DNA of 64,000 bases from Stenotrophomonas bentonitica (GCF_013185915.1 NZ_JAAZUH010000002.1:248001-312000), one strand, 5' to 3'. Shown: positions 1-9,114, numbered from the stretch's first letter. Made by a program: numbers and translations. Notes: generated from the letters alone by a model not told the origin.

Positions 1-1746
1 AAGGTCACCGCCGGTCAGCAGTCGGTGGCCACCTCGCCCAATGGCAGCTCGGCCGGCATCTACATCGACCACGGCGGTACCGGCAAGAACGGCAGCAACG
101 GCACGCCGGTGGTCAACACGGTCACCAACAACGGCACGCTGTACACCTACGGTTCGCAGGCCAACGCGGTGGCGGTGTACAGCACCGCGGGCGACACCCA
201 GGTGATTAACAACGGCACCATGGGCGGCGACGTGCTGCTCACCAATGGTGGCGGCACCGGCTGCTTCACCAACAACGGCACCTTCAACGCCGGCGACAGC
301 GTCACCGTGGGCAAGTGCGGGGTGACCAACAACGGCGTGATGGACATCCGCGCCACGCCGCTGGCGGTGCAGGGCAACCTGCTCAACAACGCCGGCGGTC
401 GCATCGTCGTGGCCGCGGACTTCTCCGGCAAGGCCGCCACGCCGTTGACCGTGGACGGCGACGCCACCATTGCCGGTACGGTCGAGGTACGCCCCACGCT
501 GATGCGCCGGAACACGGTGACGCTGGCCAGCGCCACCGGCACCCTGCAGCTGGATCCAACCCTGGCGGCGGTGCACAACGACCATCTGTTCGACTACCGC
601 TTCGATACCGACGGGCAGAACCTGCGGGTCACCCCGAGCGCCCTGTTCAGTGCGCAGGCGGCGGGCATGGGCGCCAACAAGCGCGCGGTCGGCAACAACC
701 TGCAGTCGATCTTCGACAGTGGCGCGGCGATGGATACCGGCTTCACCCGCTTGAGCAGCGTGGCCGACGGCGCCGAGTACGAGCGCAGCCTGGCGGCGAT
801 GTCGGGCAAGGCGCTGGGGGCATTCGGTGCATACCGGGTCAACAGCAGCCGCGACTTCGCCGTGAACCTGTATGGCGGCTGCTCCAGCGCGCCGGTGGCC
901 AGCAAGAGCACCGACAGCTGCGGCTGGGGCCGGGTGATCGCCAATGGCTCGGAGCAGAAGGAAACCAACGACGCGCTGGGTTACAAGGTCGACGCGTCGG
1001 CGTTCCAGGCCGGCGGCCAGCTGCAGCTGTCGCCCAACCTGGCCCTGACCGGCTCGCTGGCGTACGAGAACAGCCGCCTGCGCGACGCTGACGGCAGCGC
1101 GCGGGTGAAGGGCGACGCGGTGCTGGGCGGGGTGGGGCTGCTGTACGACGCGGGCAGGATGGAGCTGTCCGGCGGGCTGGACGCAGCTTCGGGCAAGTAC
1201 CGCTCCACCCGTGACGTATCAGTGGGCGGCTTCGACGATGAAGCCAAAGCCAGTCCGAAGCAGTGGCAGGCCGGCGCGCACCTGCGTGCGGCCTACAGCG
1301 TGCCGGTGGGCCGCGAGGGCTTCGTGCGCCCGTTCGTGGAAGGGCATGCCATTCGCGTGGAGAACAAGGCATTCACCGAAGATGGCAACTCGCCGTTCCG
1401 CCTGGCCGTGGAAGGCAACGCAGACACCGCGCTGATCGGCGCGGTCGGGGTCGAGCTCGGCAACAGCGTGCACTTCAACAACGGCATGACGCTGCGGCCC
1501 TTCGCCAGCGCCGCGGCCGAATTCAGCAACAACCGCGACTGGACCACCACTGCGCGCTTTGCCGACCAGCCGCAGAGTCAGTCTTTCGATGTCACCACGG
1601 CGGGGCCGGGCACGATTGGACGCTTCGCGGTAGGTGCCGATCTGTATGGCTCCAACCACCTCAACCTGTCGCTGCAGTACGTGAAGGAAGTGGGCCAGGG
1701 CTTCGATGCCAATACCGGGCTGGCGCGCCTGACGTACAGTTTCTGA
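1..1746 (+). CDS. Autotransporter, C-terminal part (5' end outside window)
   Basis: The frame is open from base 1, so the signal peptide and most of the passenger lie upstream; 581 residues are visible. The first ~200 residues are passenger-like, with recurring N-N-G-T/V steps at loosely regular spacing, as in parallel beta-helix adhesins. From about residue 240 a conserved stretch (MDTGFTRLSS, then GKALGAFGAYRV) leads into a beta-barrel of roughly 280 residues that ends in aromatic LTYSF, the usual outer-membrane C-terminus. The family (type Va secretion) inserts the barrel in the outer membrane and exposes or releases the passenger. Two passenger cysteines (TGCFTNN, GKCGVTN) and two at the barrel entrance (GGCSSAP, DSCGW) are unusual for autotransporters. 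The ligand cannot be told from this fragment. Confidence 0.88.
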   Translation, partial: KVTAGQQSVATSPNGSSAGIYIDHGGTGKNGSNGTPVVNTVTNNGTLYTYGSQANAVAVYSTAGDTQVINNGTMGGDVLLTNGGGTGCFTNNGTFNAGDSVTVGKCGVTNNGVMDIRATPLAVQGNLLNNAGGRIVVAADFSGKAATPLTVDGDATIAGTVEVRPTLMRRNTVTLASATGTLQLDPTLAAVHNDHLFDYRFDTDGQNLRVTPSALFSAQAAGMGANKRAVGNNLQSIFDSGAAMDTGFTRLSSVADGAEYERSLAAMSGKALGAFGAYRVNSSRDFAVNLYGGCSSAPVASKSTDSCGWGRVIANGSEQKETNDALGYKVDASAFQAGGQLQLSPNLALTGSLAYENSRLRDADGSARVKGDAVLGGVGLLYDAGRMELSGGLDAASGKYRSTRDVSVGGFDDEAKASPKQWQAGAHLRAAYSVPVGREGFVRPFVEGHAIRVENKAFTEDGNSPFRLAVEGNADTALIGAVGVELGNSVHFNNGMTLRPFASAAAEFSNNRDWTTTARFADQPQSQSFDVTTAGPGTIGRFAVGADLYGSNHLNLSLQYVKEVGQGFDANTGLARLTYSF

Positions 1747-1787
1747 CAGTAGAAATACTGGCGCGCTCTGCGTAGAAGTCAGCATTG

Positions 1788-1807
1788 GCCCGGCGGTGCT
1801 GCCGGGC
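1788..1807. terminator. GC hairpin after the autotransporter
   Basis: Arms GCCCGGC and GCCGGGC enclose a 6-base loop about 40 bases past the autotransporter stop and about 35 bases before the sulfatase start. There is no U tract, so it may be a weak terminator or a degenerate REP element. Confidence 0.4.
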
Positions 1808-1842
1808 GATGCTGTCAGGGTCGATCCGCAAGGAGCAGCTCC

Positions 1843-3468
1843 ATGGCAACAGCACGTGCAAAGAAGGCGGCACCCAAGGCGTCGCCCGCCACCAGGAAAC
1901 GGTCTACATCCAGCAGCGCGAAGCCTTCAAAGCCCGGTAAGCGCCCCAACATCCTGGTGATCTGGGGCGACGACATCGGCATCAGCAACCTGAGCTGTTA
2001 CAGCCATGGGTTGATGGGCTACCAGACCCCGAACATCGACCGTCTCGCGCGCGAAGGCATGATGTTCACCGACTCCTACGGCGAGCAGTCCTGCACCGCA
2101 GGGCGCTCGTCCTTCATCACCGGCCAGAGCGTGTACCGCACCGGGTTGTCCAAGGTGGGTCGCCCCGGCGGCAAGGAAGGACTGCAGCCCGAGAGCGTGA
2201 CCATCGCCGAACTGCTCAAGGAGCAGGGCTACGCCACCGGCCAGTTCGGCAAGAACCACCTGGGCGACCTGAACAAGTACCTGCCCACGGTGCACGGCTT
2301 CGATGAATTCTTCGGCAACCTGTACCACCTCAATGCCGAGGAAGAGCCGGAAATGTACGACTACTTCCCGGAGCAGGACTTCCCCAACTTCCGCAAGCAG
2401 AACGGTCCGCGTGGCGTGCTGCACTGCTGGGCGCAGGACAAGGACGACCCGACCGACCAGCCGCGCTGGGGCAAGGTAGGCAAGCAGAAGATCAAGGACA
2501 CCGGCCCGCTGACCAAAAAGCGCATGGAAACCTGCGACGACGAATTCGTCGCGGCGGCGCAGAAGTTCATCCGGCGCCAGCATGAGGACGACCAGTCGTT
2601 CTTCGTCTGGTTGAACACCACCCACATGCACATGTTCACCCATACCAAGAAGTCCAGCCTCGGCCAGGCCGGACGCTGGCAGTCGCCGTACCACGACACC
2701 ATGATCGACCATGACCGCAACGTGGGCGAGATGCTGGACCTGCTGGACGAACTGGGCATCACTGAAGACACCCTGGTGCTGTACTCCACCGACAACGGCC
2801 CGCACCGCAACTCCTGGCCGGACGCCGGCACCACGCCGTTCCGCAGCGAAAAGGACACCAACTGGGAAGGCGCGTTCCGCATTCCGCTGCTGGCGCGCTG
2901 GCCGGGTCGGATCGCACCCGGGGCGATCGCCAACGGCATCGTGCAGCACCACGACTGGCTGCCCACGTTCCTCGAAATGGCCGGTGCGCCGCAGGTGGTG
3001 GAACAGCTGAAGACCGGCTACACCACCAACGGCAAGACCTTCCGCAACCACATCGACGGGACCAGTCTGCTCGGATATCTCACCGGCAAGGAGAAGGAGA
3101 GCCCACGCAAGCTCTTCATGTACTTCAGCGACGACGGCGACGTGCTGGCAATGCGCTATGACAACTGGAAAATCGTGTTCATGGAACAGCGCTGCCAGGG
3201 CACGCTGCAGCTCTGGGCCGAACCGTTCACCACGCTGCGACTGCCCAAGCTGTTCAACCTGCGCACCGACCCTTACGAGTACGCAGACATTACGTCCAAC
3301 AGCTATTACGAGTGGTTCCTGTACCACGACTACCTGCTGTTCGGGGCGTTCGGGATCGCCGACCAGTTCGCGCAGACGCTGGTCGAGTACCCGCGCGTGC
3401 AGGAGCCGGGCAGTTTCACCATCGATGACGCGCTGGCCAAGATGAGCGCGATGTCGTCGAAGGACTGA
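1843..3468 (+). CDS. Arylsulfatase (Cys-type, formylglycine-dependent)
   Basis: The 541-residue protein belongs to the alkaline-phosphatase-like sulfatase family, which hydrolyses sulfate esters using a Cys converted to formylglycine. The activation motif C-T-A-G-R starts at Cys84. The N-terminal metal site G-D-D (42-44) follows PNILVIW, and later K-N-H, H-T-K-K and T-D-N-G-P-H motifs complete the usual active-site set. AAGGAG lies 7 bases before the ATG. The first ~34 residues are rich in Ala, Lys and Ser and resemble neither a Sec signal nor a lipoprotein leader, so the protein may stay in the cytoplasm or use another route. No formylglycine-generating enzyme is in the window. The natural sulfate ester is unknown. 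Confidence 0.92.
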   Translation: MATARAKKAAPKASPATRKRSTSSSAKPSKPGKRPNILVIWGDDIGISNLSCYSHGLMGYQTPNIDRLAREGMMFTDSYGEQSCTAGRSSFITGQSVYRTGLSKVGRPGGKEGLQPESVTIAELLKEQGYATGQFGKNHLGDLNKYLPTVHGFDEFFGNLYHLNAEEEPEMYDYFPEQDFPNFRKQNGPRGVLHCWAQDKDDPTDQPRWGKVGKQKIKDTGPLTKKRMETCDDEFVAAAQKFIRRQHEDDQSFFVWLNTTHMHMFTHTKKSSLGQAGRWQSPYHDTMIDHDRNVGEMLDLLDELGITEDTLVLYSTDNGPHRNSWPDAGTTPFRSEKDTNWEGAFRIPLLARWPGRIAPGAIANGIVQHHDWLPTFLEMAGAPQVVEQLKTGYTTNGKTFRNHIDGTSLLGYLTGKEKESPRKLFMYFSDDGDVLAMRYDNWKIVFMEQRCQGTLQLWAEPFTTLRLPKLFNLRTDPYEYADITSNSYYEWFLYHDYLLFGAFGIADQFAQTLVEYPRVQEPGSFTIDDALAKMSAMSSKD

Positions 3469-3475
3469 GGCGCAG

Positions 3476-3494
3476 GGGGCGGCTCAGCCGCCCC
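3476..3494. terminator. Bidirectional hairpin between convergent genes
   Basis: GGGGCGGC and GCCGCCCC pair around a 3-base loop between the sulfatase stop and the end of the convergent helicase gene. The hairpin overlaps the helicase stop codon at 3484-3486. It lacks a long T run but is well placed to end transcription from both sides. Confidence 0.5.
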
Positions 3495-5487
3495 TGTACG
3501 GTCGACCCGGCGGCGCCGCCTTGCTGCGGCGCTGTTCGGTGCGGCGCTCCTGGTAGCGCTGCATGCTGAGTTGCAGTTCTTCCAGTGCATCGCCCGGCAG
3601 CCACAGCTGGCGGGTGCCGCGGGTCATCGCGGTGTACGCCGCGCGCACCGGATTGTGCGCGTACTGGCGGGTGAATCCAGTGCGGAAGCAGCAGCGCGAC
3701 ATCGCCACGCTGGCGAACTCGGCGTTCTTGGCGTGCTCCACCAGCATCAGCTGCAACGCTGCGTCGTGGAAGGGCAGCAGGCGCTCCATAAGCTCCACGA
3801 ATCGCTCGCGGTTGTAGCCCCGCATGAACATGCGCGGGATCTGCGCCAGGTCCTGTTCCTCGCATTCGGCCAGCAGGTCTTCCCAGCGCTGGCTGCTGCC
3901 GCCGTGTGCGGTGAGCTCGCGATAGGCTTCCGCTCCCCGGGTGACCTCGCGGCCGAGCGTGGCCAGCGAATCGGGATGGATGGAGAAGGCGGCGCCCGCT
4001 GCGGCCAGACGCTGCGCTTCCTCCAGCAGCCGCCAGGGGCTGCCGTAAATGCGTGCGCCAGAGACCGGTACGTCGCTCCACGCGGTGTAGGTGCTGGACA
4101 GCGTCGGCTGGTCCGCCGAGCCGACGAAAGGGGCTTCGTAAAGGTTGCCGGGATCCAGCGCCAGCGTGTCGTTGACCAGCTGCTCCACCAGGCGCCCCTG
4201 GCGGACCGACTGGTCGATCTCCAGCGTCATGCCGGTGGCGAAGCGCGGCGCATGGCCTACCAGGCGCTGGTTGGGATCGCCCAGGCTGATCACCGCGCCC
4301 TCATAGCTGGAAAGCAGGGCTTTCCACGCCGGGCTCAGATCGTGGCCTTCGTCGATCAGCAGGGTGCCCCAGCTGGCCGGCACGCTGACCTGGTGCAACG
4401 CCAGCCATTTGCCGATGTGGTCCACGTTGACGCTGAGCAGCGCATGGCGCTGCAGCTGCGGGTCGAACATGCTGCGCCAGACGTGCTCGGCGGCCGCCAT
4501 CAGCGCGGCGCTGTCGATCATCGTCCACGGCACTGCGCGCGCGAAGTGGCGCGGCGCCAGCTGCAGCGTGGTCGAGCGGCACCACGTGGCAATGCCTTCC
4601 AGTGCGATACGCAGCACGCTGGCAGGCGCGAACGAGCCGATGGACTGCAGCTCGATCCGTGCGGCGATGTCGCGCAGCGCGTGCTTGCTGATCTGGAACA
4701 CGGGCCGCCAAGCGGTACGCAGCAGGCCGCGGCGGAACGCGTCACCGGCTACATGGTTGGCGAATGCGATCTGCGAGATCACCTGGACCGGCAGTGCCGC
4801 GCTGAGCCGCTGCCGGAACGCCTGCACCTGTCCGGCGCGCGGTGCGATGTAGGTGTAGCGGCGCGCGCCGCTGTCGAGCAGCTGCAGGATCAGGTGGGTC
4901 TTGCCGGCGCCGGCGTAGGCGTCCAGGTCGATGTGTTCGTCATCGTTGGCGATGATCGCGCGCAGCGCACGCGCCTGTTCCTGGGTATAGGAATGCGTGC
5001 GCTCCACGAACGCGGGCGCGCGCAGGCTGTCGTCGGCCACGTGGCCTTCTTCGGCATATGCTGCTTCGGTGGCGAAGCGCAGCGTGTGCGGTTCCAGTGT
5101 CACCTGGCTGTCGGTCTGGAATGCATCCACCGGATAGGCGTCGGGTGAGGCCTGCGCATAGCGCGCCACCACTGCGTCCGGGCCCAGCACCACGCCCTGC
5201 GCGGCCAGACCGTGCAGCCAGGCGTCTGCAGCGGGAGGCAATGCACTGCGCAACGTCTGGAACTGACCGGCAGCCGCCTCCGGCTGCGCCACGAACAGCG
5301 CGCAGGCGTCATCGAGCAGCCGGGTCAGCGCAGCCGGATGATGCGGGCGCTGCTGGCACAGCGCGGCGGCAAACAGCCCGGCGCTTTCCAGCGCGGTCAC
5401 TGGAATCGCGCCGGTGTCCAGAAACGCGCGCAGTGCGGTTTCGCTCAACGGCAGGGCATAGGCGGCGGGGGAAGACACGGCAGGCAT
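3484..5487 (-). CDS. Superfamily 1 (UvrD/Rep-like) helicase-type ATPase
   Basis: The 667-residue protein has a complete set of SF1 motifs: Walker A A-G-A-G-K-T near 192-197, motif II L-I-D-E-G-H near 377-382, motif III G-D-P-N-Q-R near 403-408, and a C-terminal motif VI AYTAMTRG near 618. This supports an ATP-dependent nucleic-acid translocase or helicase. The N-terminal ~165 residues match nothing I recognise. The frame stays open upstream to 5823, but that extension is low-complexity and overlaps the next gene. I chose the ATG at 5487, after which the sequence becomes protein-like (MPAVSSPAAYALP). No strong ribosome-binding site is visible. Proteins of this build often act in DNA repair, but no partner gene points to a pathway. 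Confidence 0.75.
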   Translation of the reverse strand: MPAVSSPAAYALPLSETALRAFLDTGAIPVTALESAGLFAAALCQQRPHHPAALTRLLDDACALFVAQPEAAAGQFQTLRSALPPAADAWLHGLAAQGVVLGPDAVVARYAQASPDAYPVDAFQTDSQVTLEPHTLRFATEAAYAEEGHVADDSLRAPAFVERTHSYTQEQARALRAIIANDDEHIDLDAYAGAGKTHLILQLLDSGARRYTYIAPRAGQVQAFRQRLSAALPVQVISQIAFANHVAGDAFRRGLLRTAWRPVFQISKHALRDIAARIELQSIGSFAPASVLRIALEGIATWCRSTTLQLAPRHFARAVPWTMIDSAALMAAAEHVWRSMFDPQLQRHALLSVNVDHIGKWLALHQVSVPASWGTLLIDEGHDLSPAWKALLSSYEGAVISLGDPNQRLVGHAPRFATGMTLEIDQSVRQGRLVEQLVNDTLALDPGNLYEAPFVGSADQPTLSSTYTAWSDVPVSGARIYGSPWRLLEEAQRLAAAGAAFSIHPDSLATLGREVTRGAEAYRELTAHGGSSQRWEDLLAECEEQDLAQIPRMFMRGYNRERFVELMERLLPFHDAALQLMLVEHAKNAEFASVAMSRCCFRTGFTRQYAHNPVRAAYTAMTRGTRQLWLPGDALEELQLSMQRYQERRTEQRRSKAAPPGRPYRGG

Positions 5488-5531
5488 GCGCAATGATACC
5501 GTGCGGCCCGGATCCGGCTCTGTCCCGTCGC

Positions 5532-6647
5532 TTACTGCGCGCTGGCGATCGGCGTGTTCCGGCGCGCCTCGGCCTCGGCCTTCATCGCCCGCCACCATGG
5601 CGTACCGGCATGCGGCGCGGCCAGGTCCAGGCGTTCGCCCATTTCCGGCGTGGACAGGGCGATGCCGCGCGCTGCCGCCAGCGCGCTGACGCGCACGAAC
5701 GGTTCTTCCCAGCGGTGCATGGCCAGGTCGAAGGTGCCGTTGTGGATCGGCACCAGCCACCGGCCGCGCAGGTCCTGGTGGGCCTGGACGGTCTGTTCGG
5801 GCTGCATGTGCACGTACGGCCACTTGACGTCGTAGGCACCGGTTTCGACGAAGGCCACGTCGAACGGCCCGTAGCGCTCACCGATCTTCTTGAAGCCGTC
5901 GAAGTAGCCGGAGTCGCCGCTGAAGAACACGCGCAGGTCGTTGTCGATGATCACCCACGAGCCCCACAGCGTCTTGTTGCTGTCGCGCAGCCCGCGGCCG
6001 GAGAAATGCTGGGTGGGGGTAAGCGCGAAGCGTACGCCGTCCACCTCGGTTTCCTGCCACCAGTCGAACTGGCGCACCTTGTCGCGCGGCACGCCCCAGT
6101 CGACCAGGCGGTCGCCCACGCCCAGCGGGGTGAGGAACACGCCTACGCGGCTGGCCAGGAACTTCACCGTGGCGCGATCCAGGTGGTCGTAGTGGTCGTG
6201 CGAGAGCAGCACGCCGCGGATCGGCGGCAGGTCTTCGAGCGCGATTGGCGGGGCGTGGAAGCGCTTCGGCCCGATCCACTGGAACGGCGAGGCTCGCTCC
6301 GAGAACACCGGGTCAGTGAGCCACCAGCCACCACGCAGTTTGATCAGCAGGGTCGAGTGGCCGAGCCGGTACACGCTGCGGTCCGGGGCCTCGGCCAGCG
6401 CCTGCGCGGTGAGCGCATGCACCGGCGTGGCGACGTCCGGCACCGTGCCGGACGGGCGGTTGAAGAAGAATTCCCAGAACAGCTTGATCGTGGCGCCCAA
6501 TGATTCCCTGGGCTTGGCCACGACGTTGGTGAACTGGTCGTCCGCACGCTGCGGCGACGTTTCGTAGGAGGCGATAGGCACTTTAAGGGTCATCCCGATC
6601 AGAACGGCAAGGGCGAAGGCGACAGCGAGAAAGGACAGAATGCGCAT
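5532..6647 (-). CDS. MBL-fold metallo-hydrolase (RomA/NAPE-PLD-like), membrane-anchored
   Basis: The 371-residue protein starts at the ATG at 6647, which has GGAG five bases upstream. Residues 1-20 form a hydrophobic anchor or signal. The fold is shown by G-H-S-T at 96-99, then H-D-H-Y-D-H at 150-155, the zinc-binding HxHxDH signature, with further His and Asp motifs downstream. The WLTDPVFSERASPF region resembles RomA and NAPE-PLD-type phosphodiesterases, so a lipid or phosphodiester substrate is plausible but unproven. A TetR gene sits directly upstream on the same strand, and a palindrome lies 28-45 bases before this start, so expression is probably controlled by that regulator. Confidence 0.85.
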   Translation of the reverse strand: MRILSFLAVAFALAVLIGMTLKVPIASYETSPQRADDQFTNVVAKPRESLGATIKLFWEFFFNRPSGTVPDVATPVHALTAQALAEAPDRSVYRLGHSTLLIKLRGGWWLTDPVFSERASPFQWIGPKRFHAPPIALEDLPPIRGVLLSHDHYDHLDRATVKFLASRVGVFLTPLGVGDRLVDWGVPRDKVRQFDWWQETEVDGVRFALTPTQHFSGRGLRDSNKTLWGSWVIIDNDLRVFFSGDSGYFDGFKKIGERYGPFDVAFVETGAYDVKWPYVHMQPEQTVQAHQDLRGRWLVPIHNGTFDLAMHRWEEPFVRVSALAAARGIALSTPEMGERLDLAAPHAGTPWWRAMKAEAEARRNTPIASAQ

Positions 6648-6674
6648 GCGTCTCCAGAGGGTAGGGGAGCTAGT

Positions 6675-6692
6675 TGAGTGCGTAAGCACTCA
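6675..6692. promoter_or_regulatory. Operator candidate before the MBL hydrolase
   Basis: TGAGTGCGTAAGCACTCA has perfect 7-bp arms around a 4-bp centre. It lies between the TetR stop and the hydrolase start. Its size and symmetry suit a TetR dimer, and a related sequence precedes the tetR gene. Confidence 0.65.
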
Positions 6693-6711
6693 CTTAAAAG
6701 CACAGAAAACA

Positions 6712-7281
6712 TCAACGTTGGATGCCCTTCCAGAACAGATCGAACCCGGCCTGCTGCAGGACATCGCGTTGTTCCGGCTGGGCCGCCATGGCTTCCAGCG
6801 TGGTTTCCAGCAGGGTGATCAGTACCCGGCCCAGATAGAACGACAGCCGCTCCGGGTCCACGTGCCGGGCCAGGCTCGCTTCCAGGGTCTGCAGGGTGGT
6901 GCCGAACAGGCCGGCGCAATGGGTGCGGGTGCAGTCGGTGATCCGCTCGGACACCTTTAGCTGGCGCAGCGCCATGCGGTCCACCGGGTGCGCCGCGCCC
7001 CAGACCAGCAACGCCTTCCACACATGCAGCAGCTGCTCGCGGACCTCGGCGTCGGACGGGAAGCTGCCGCTCACAGCCAGCGCCAGGCGCTCTTCAAGCC
7101 GTACGAACAGTGCATTGAGCAGCACGTCCTTGGTCTCGAAGTACGTGAACACCGTGCCCTCGGCCACCTTGGCCGCCTTGGCGATCTGCGCGGTCGACGC
7201 ACCCACGCCCTGCGCAGCCACCAGTCGGGCGGCGGCATCCAGGATGGCGGTACGTTTTGCGTCGCTGAGCGGGCGGGCCAT
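6712..7281 (-). CDS. TetR/AcrR family transcriptional regulator
   Basis: The 189-residue protein has the typical TetR N-terminus: the helix-turn-helix covers about residues 28-50 (AQIAKAAKVAEGTVFTYFETK), after the conserved A-A-R-L-V-A-A-Q-G step. The ligand domain is of ordinary length and gives no clue to the inducer. It lies immediately upstream of the MBL hydrolase on the same strand. A site similar to the hydrolase operator lies 14-31 bases before its own start, so autorepression together with control of the hydrolase is the simplest model. Confidence 0.92.
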   Translation of the reverse strand: MARPLSDAKRTAILDAAARLVAAQGVGASTAQIAKAAKVAEGTVFTYFETKDVLLNALFVRLEERLALAVSGSFPSDAEVREQLLHVWKALLVWGAAHPVDRMALRQLKVSERITDCTRTHCAGLFGTTLQTLEASLARHVDPERLSFYLGRVLITLLETTLEAMAAQPEQRDVLQQAGFDLFWKGIQR

Positions 7282-7294
7282 GGGACTATTTAGC

Positions 7295-7312
7295 TGAGTG
7301 GTTGCTCATTTA
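7295..7312 (-). promoter_or_regulatory. Operator candidate before tetR
   Basis: Read on the minus strand, TAAATGAGCAACCACTCA matches the downstream palindrome at 13 of 18 positions, including the complete CACTCA half. It sits just before the tetR start codon, where an autoregulatory TetR site would be expected. Confidence 0.5.
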
Positions 7313-7378
7313 TAGGCGCCATCGCGGTCCAGATCAAGCCCGCCGACCGCTGACAACGGCATCCGTTCAGGCACTATA

Positions 7379-7407
7379 GGCCGGGTAGAGCCGGGCTCTG
7401 CCCGGCC
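7379..7407. repeat. SMAG/REP palindrome, GTAGAGCC type
   Basis: A GTAG-headed palindrome: GTAGAGCCGGGCTCTGCCCG lies within longer GGCCGGG/CCCGGCC arms. Similar copies occur near 17121, 20764, 23309 and 57031. It precedes the DUF1801 gene and could form an RNA hairpin in its leader. Confidence 0.8.
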
Positions 7408-7418
7408 GAGGGAAACCC

Positions 7419-7847
7419 ATGGCCACCTCCAACACCCCCGCGTCTCCGCGCCTGCTGGCCGGCGGCAACCCCCAGATTCCCAAAGGCGAGGGCGACGCCC
7501 CGGTCCAGGCCTGGATCGCCGCAGTGCCCGGCTGGAAGCAGGAAGCAGCCCGCCAACTCGATGCCCTGGTCGTGGCGGCGGTTCCCAAGGTCCACAAAGC
7601 GGTCAAGTGGAACTCGCCGCTGTACGCCGCCGAAGGCAAGGACGGTTGGTTCCTCAGCATGCATTGCTACGCGCGCTACATCAAAGTCGCGTTCTTCCGC
7701 GGCGCGTCGCTGGACCCGATGCCGCCGGAATCCTCCAAAAGCCAGGACACCCGCTACCTGCATGTGTTTGAGGATGTCCCGCTGGATGCCGCCCAGTTCA
7801 CCCGCTGGGTGAAACAGGCCATGCGGCTGCCCGGCGAACGCATGTAG
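7419..7847 (+). CDS. DUF1801 (YdhG-like) protein
   Basis: The 142-residue soluble protein carries the DUF1801 pattern: a K-A-V-K-W-N-S-P-L-Y core near residue 64, then a G-W-F-L-S-M-H and Y-I-K-V-A-F-F strand pair. The family is small, cytosolic and without a settled function; members resemble iron-chaperone frataxin folds. The ATG follows GAGGGAAACCC, a modest ribosome-binding site. It stands alone between a REP element and the metallophosphoesterase. Confidence 0.8.
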   Translation: MATSNTPASPRLLAGGNPQIPKGEGDAPVQAWIAAVPGWKQEAARQLDALVVAAVPKVHKAVKWNSPLYAAEGKDGWFLSMHCYARYIKVAFFRGASLDPMPPESSKSQDTRYLHVFEDVPLDAAQFTRWVKQAMRLPGERM

Positions 7848-7932
7848 GCCGCTGCCGGAACCCACCTTTCCACTCGCCTGCGGTGGCAGCGGCAATCAAC
7901 TTGGGCAAAGATGGTGCGCTGCATGATCGCCG

Positions 7933-9114
7933 ATGGCGGTCATGCGTCCCCCATTGAAGACGGAACTGCCTGTGCTGAGTGTTGTTGGAGTCGTGCTTGC
8001 GTTGTATGTGGTGTGGCGGCTGATCTGGCCGTTGCGGGTGCCGGTCTCGGTACGTGGTCCGCTGGGCCTGCTGGTGCTGGCCCTGGCGCTGCACCACCGG
8101 ATCGTGGCCCGGTTCGCCGGCACCATGGCCTCACCCGAAATTCCGAAGGTCGCCATCGCCATCCTGGCCAGTGGCTTCACCGCCCTGCTGCTGGTCGCCG
8201 TGTTCCTGCTGGTGCTGGATATCCTGCTGTTGCTTGCGCGCCTGCTGCGCCAGCCGCGTGTTGCCGACGCGTTGCGTCGCAGCTGGCTGCGTCCAGCCGC
8301 CGGTGTGTTGGCCCTGGCGCTCGGCATCTATGGCGTCCAGCAGGGCATGGCCGTACCGCAGGTGCGGCAGGTCGATGTCGCCATCGCCGGGTTGCCTGCG
8401 GCATTCGACGGTTACCGGGTACTGCAGCTCACCGACATCCACGCCAGCCGACTGCTCACCGGTGACTGGGTGACCAAGGTAGTTGCTGAAAGCAACGCAC
8501 TGAAGCCGGACCTGGTGGTGATCACCGGCGACCTGGTCGACGGCAGCGTGCGCGCGCGCGCCAATGACGTGCGCTCGCTGGGCCAGCTGCAGGCACCCGA
8601 CGGCGTGATCGCCATCACCGGCAACCATGAGTACTACGGCCAGTATGCGCAGTGGATGCAGGCCTTCCGCGGCCTGGGCATGACGGTGCTGGAAAACAGC
8701 CATACCCCGGTCATCCGCAACGGCGCGTCGCTCACCATCGCCGGTGTCACCGACCCGGTGGCCGCGCGTTACGGCCTGCCGATGCCGGACCTGAAGGCCG
8801 CCCTGTCGGGCGCAGATCCGAACGCGTCGGTGATCCTGCTGGATCATCGACCGAACCAGGCCGCTGCCAATGCCGCGCAGGGCGTGAAGCTGCAGCTGTC
8901 GGGGCATACGCACGGTGGCCATATCGTCGGCATGGACCAGTTGGTCAAGCGCGCCAATGGCGGCTATGTCTCCGGTCGTTATGAAGTGAACGGCATGACC
9001 CTATACGTGAGCAACGGCGCCGGGTTGTGGCCCGGCTTCGCGGCACGCATCGGCGTGCCGTCGGAAATCACCGTGTTCACCCTGCGGCGAACTGCAGCGG
9101 CAGGCTCGGGCTGA
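7933..9114 (+). CDS. Membrane-bound metallophosphoesterase
   Basis: The 393-residue protein has an N-terminal membrane part (hydrophobic spans near 12-32, 42-54, 73-104 and 121-138) and a calcineurin-like phosphoesterase domain. The metal ligands are visible: T-D-I-H (167-170), I-T-G-D-L-V-D (near 197-203), G-N-H-E (230-233) and G-H-T-H-G-G (324-329). This is the YaeI/YkuE-type architecture; YkuE and YaeI act on phospholipid-type or nucleotide-type substrates, so the substrate here is open. An alternative ATG lies at 7942. The last 38 bases overlap the end of the convergent cupin/DUF2867 gene. Confidence 0.88.
   Translation: MAVMRPPLKTELPVLSVVGVVLALYVVWRLIWPLRVPVSVRGPLGLLVLALALHHRIVARFAGTMASPEIPKVAIAILASGFTALLLVAVFLLVLDILLLLARLLRQPRVADALRRSWLRPAAGVLALALGIYGVQQGMAVPQVRQVDVAIAGLPAAFDGYRVLQLTDIHASRLLTGDWVTKVVAESNALKPDLVVITGDLVDGSVRARANDVRSLGQLQAPDGVIAITGNHEYYGQYAQWMQAFRGLGMTVLENSHTPVIRNGASLTIAGVTDPVAARYGLPMPDLKAALSGADPNASVILLDHRPNQAAANAAQGVKLQLSGHTHGGHIVGMDQLVKRANGGYVSGRYEVNGMTLYVSNGAGLWPGFAARIGVPSEITVFTLRRTAAAGSG

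Noticed and set aside
5488..5823. N-terminal extension of the helicase-like gene to 5823
   Set aside because: It would overlap the MBL hydrolase by about 290 bases and consists of Arg/Gly/Ala-rich antisense-like sequence; the ATG at 5487 gives a clean protein start.
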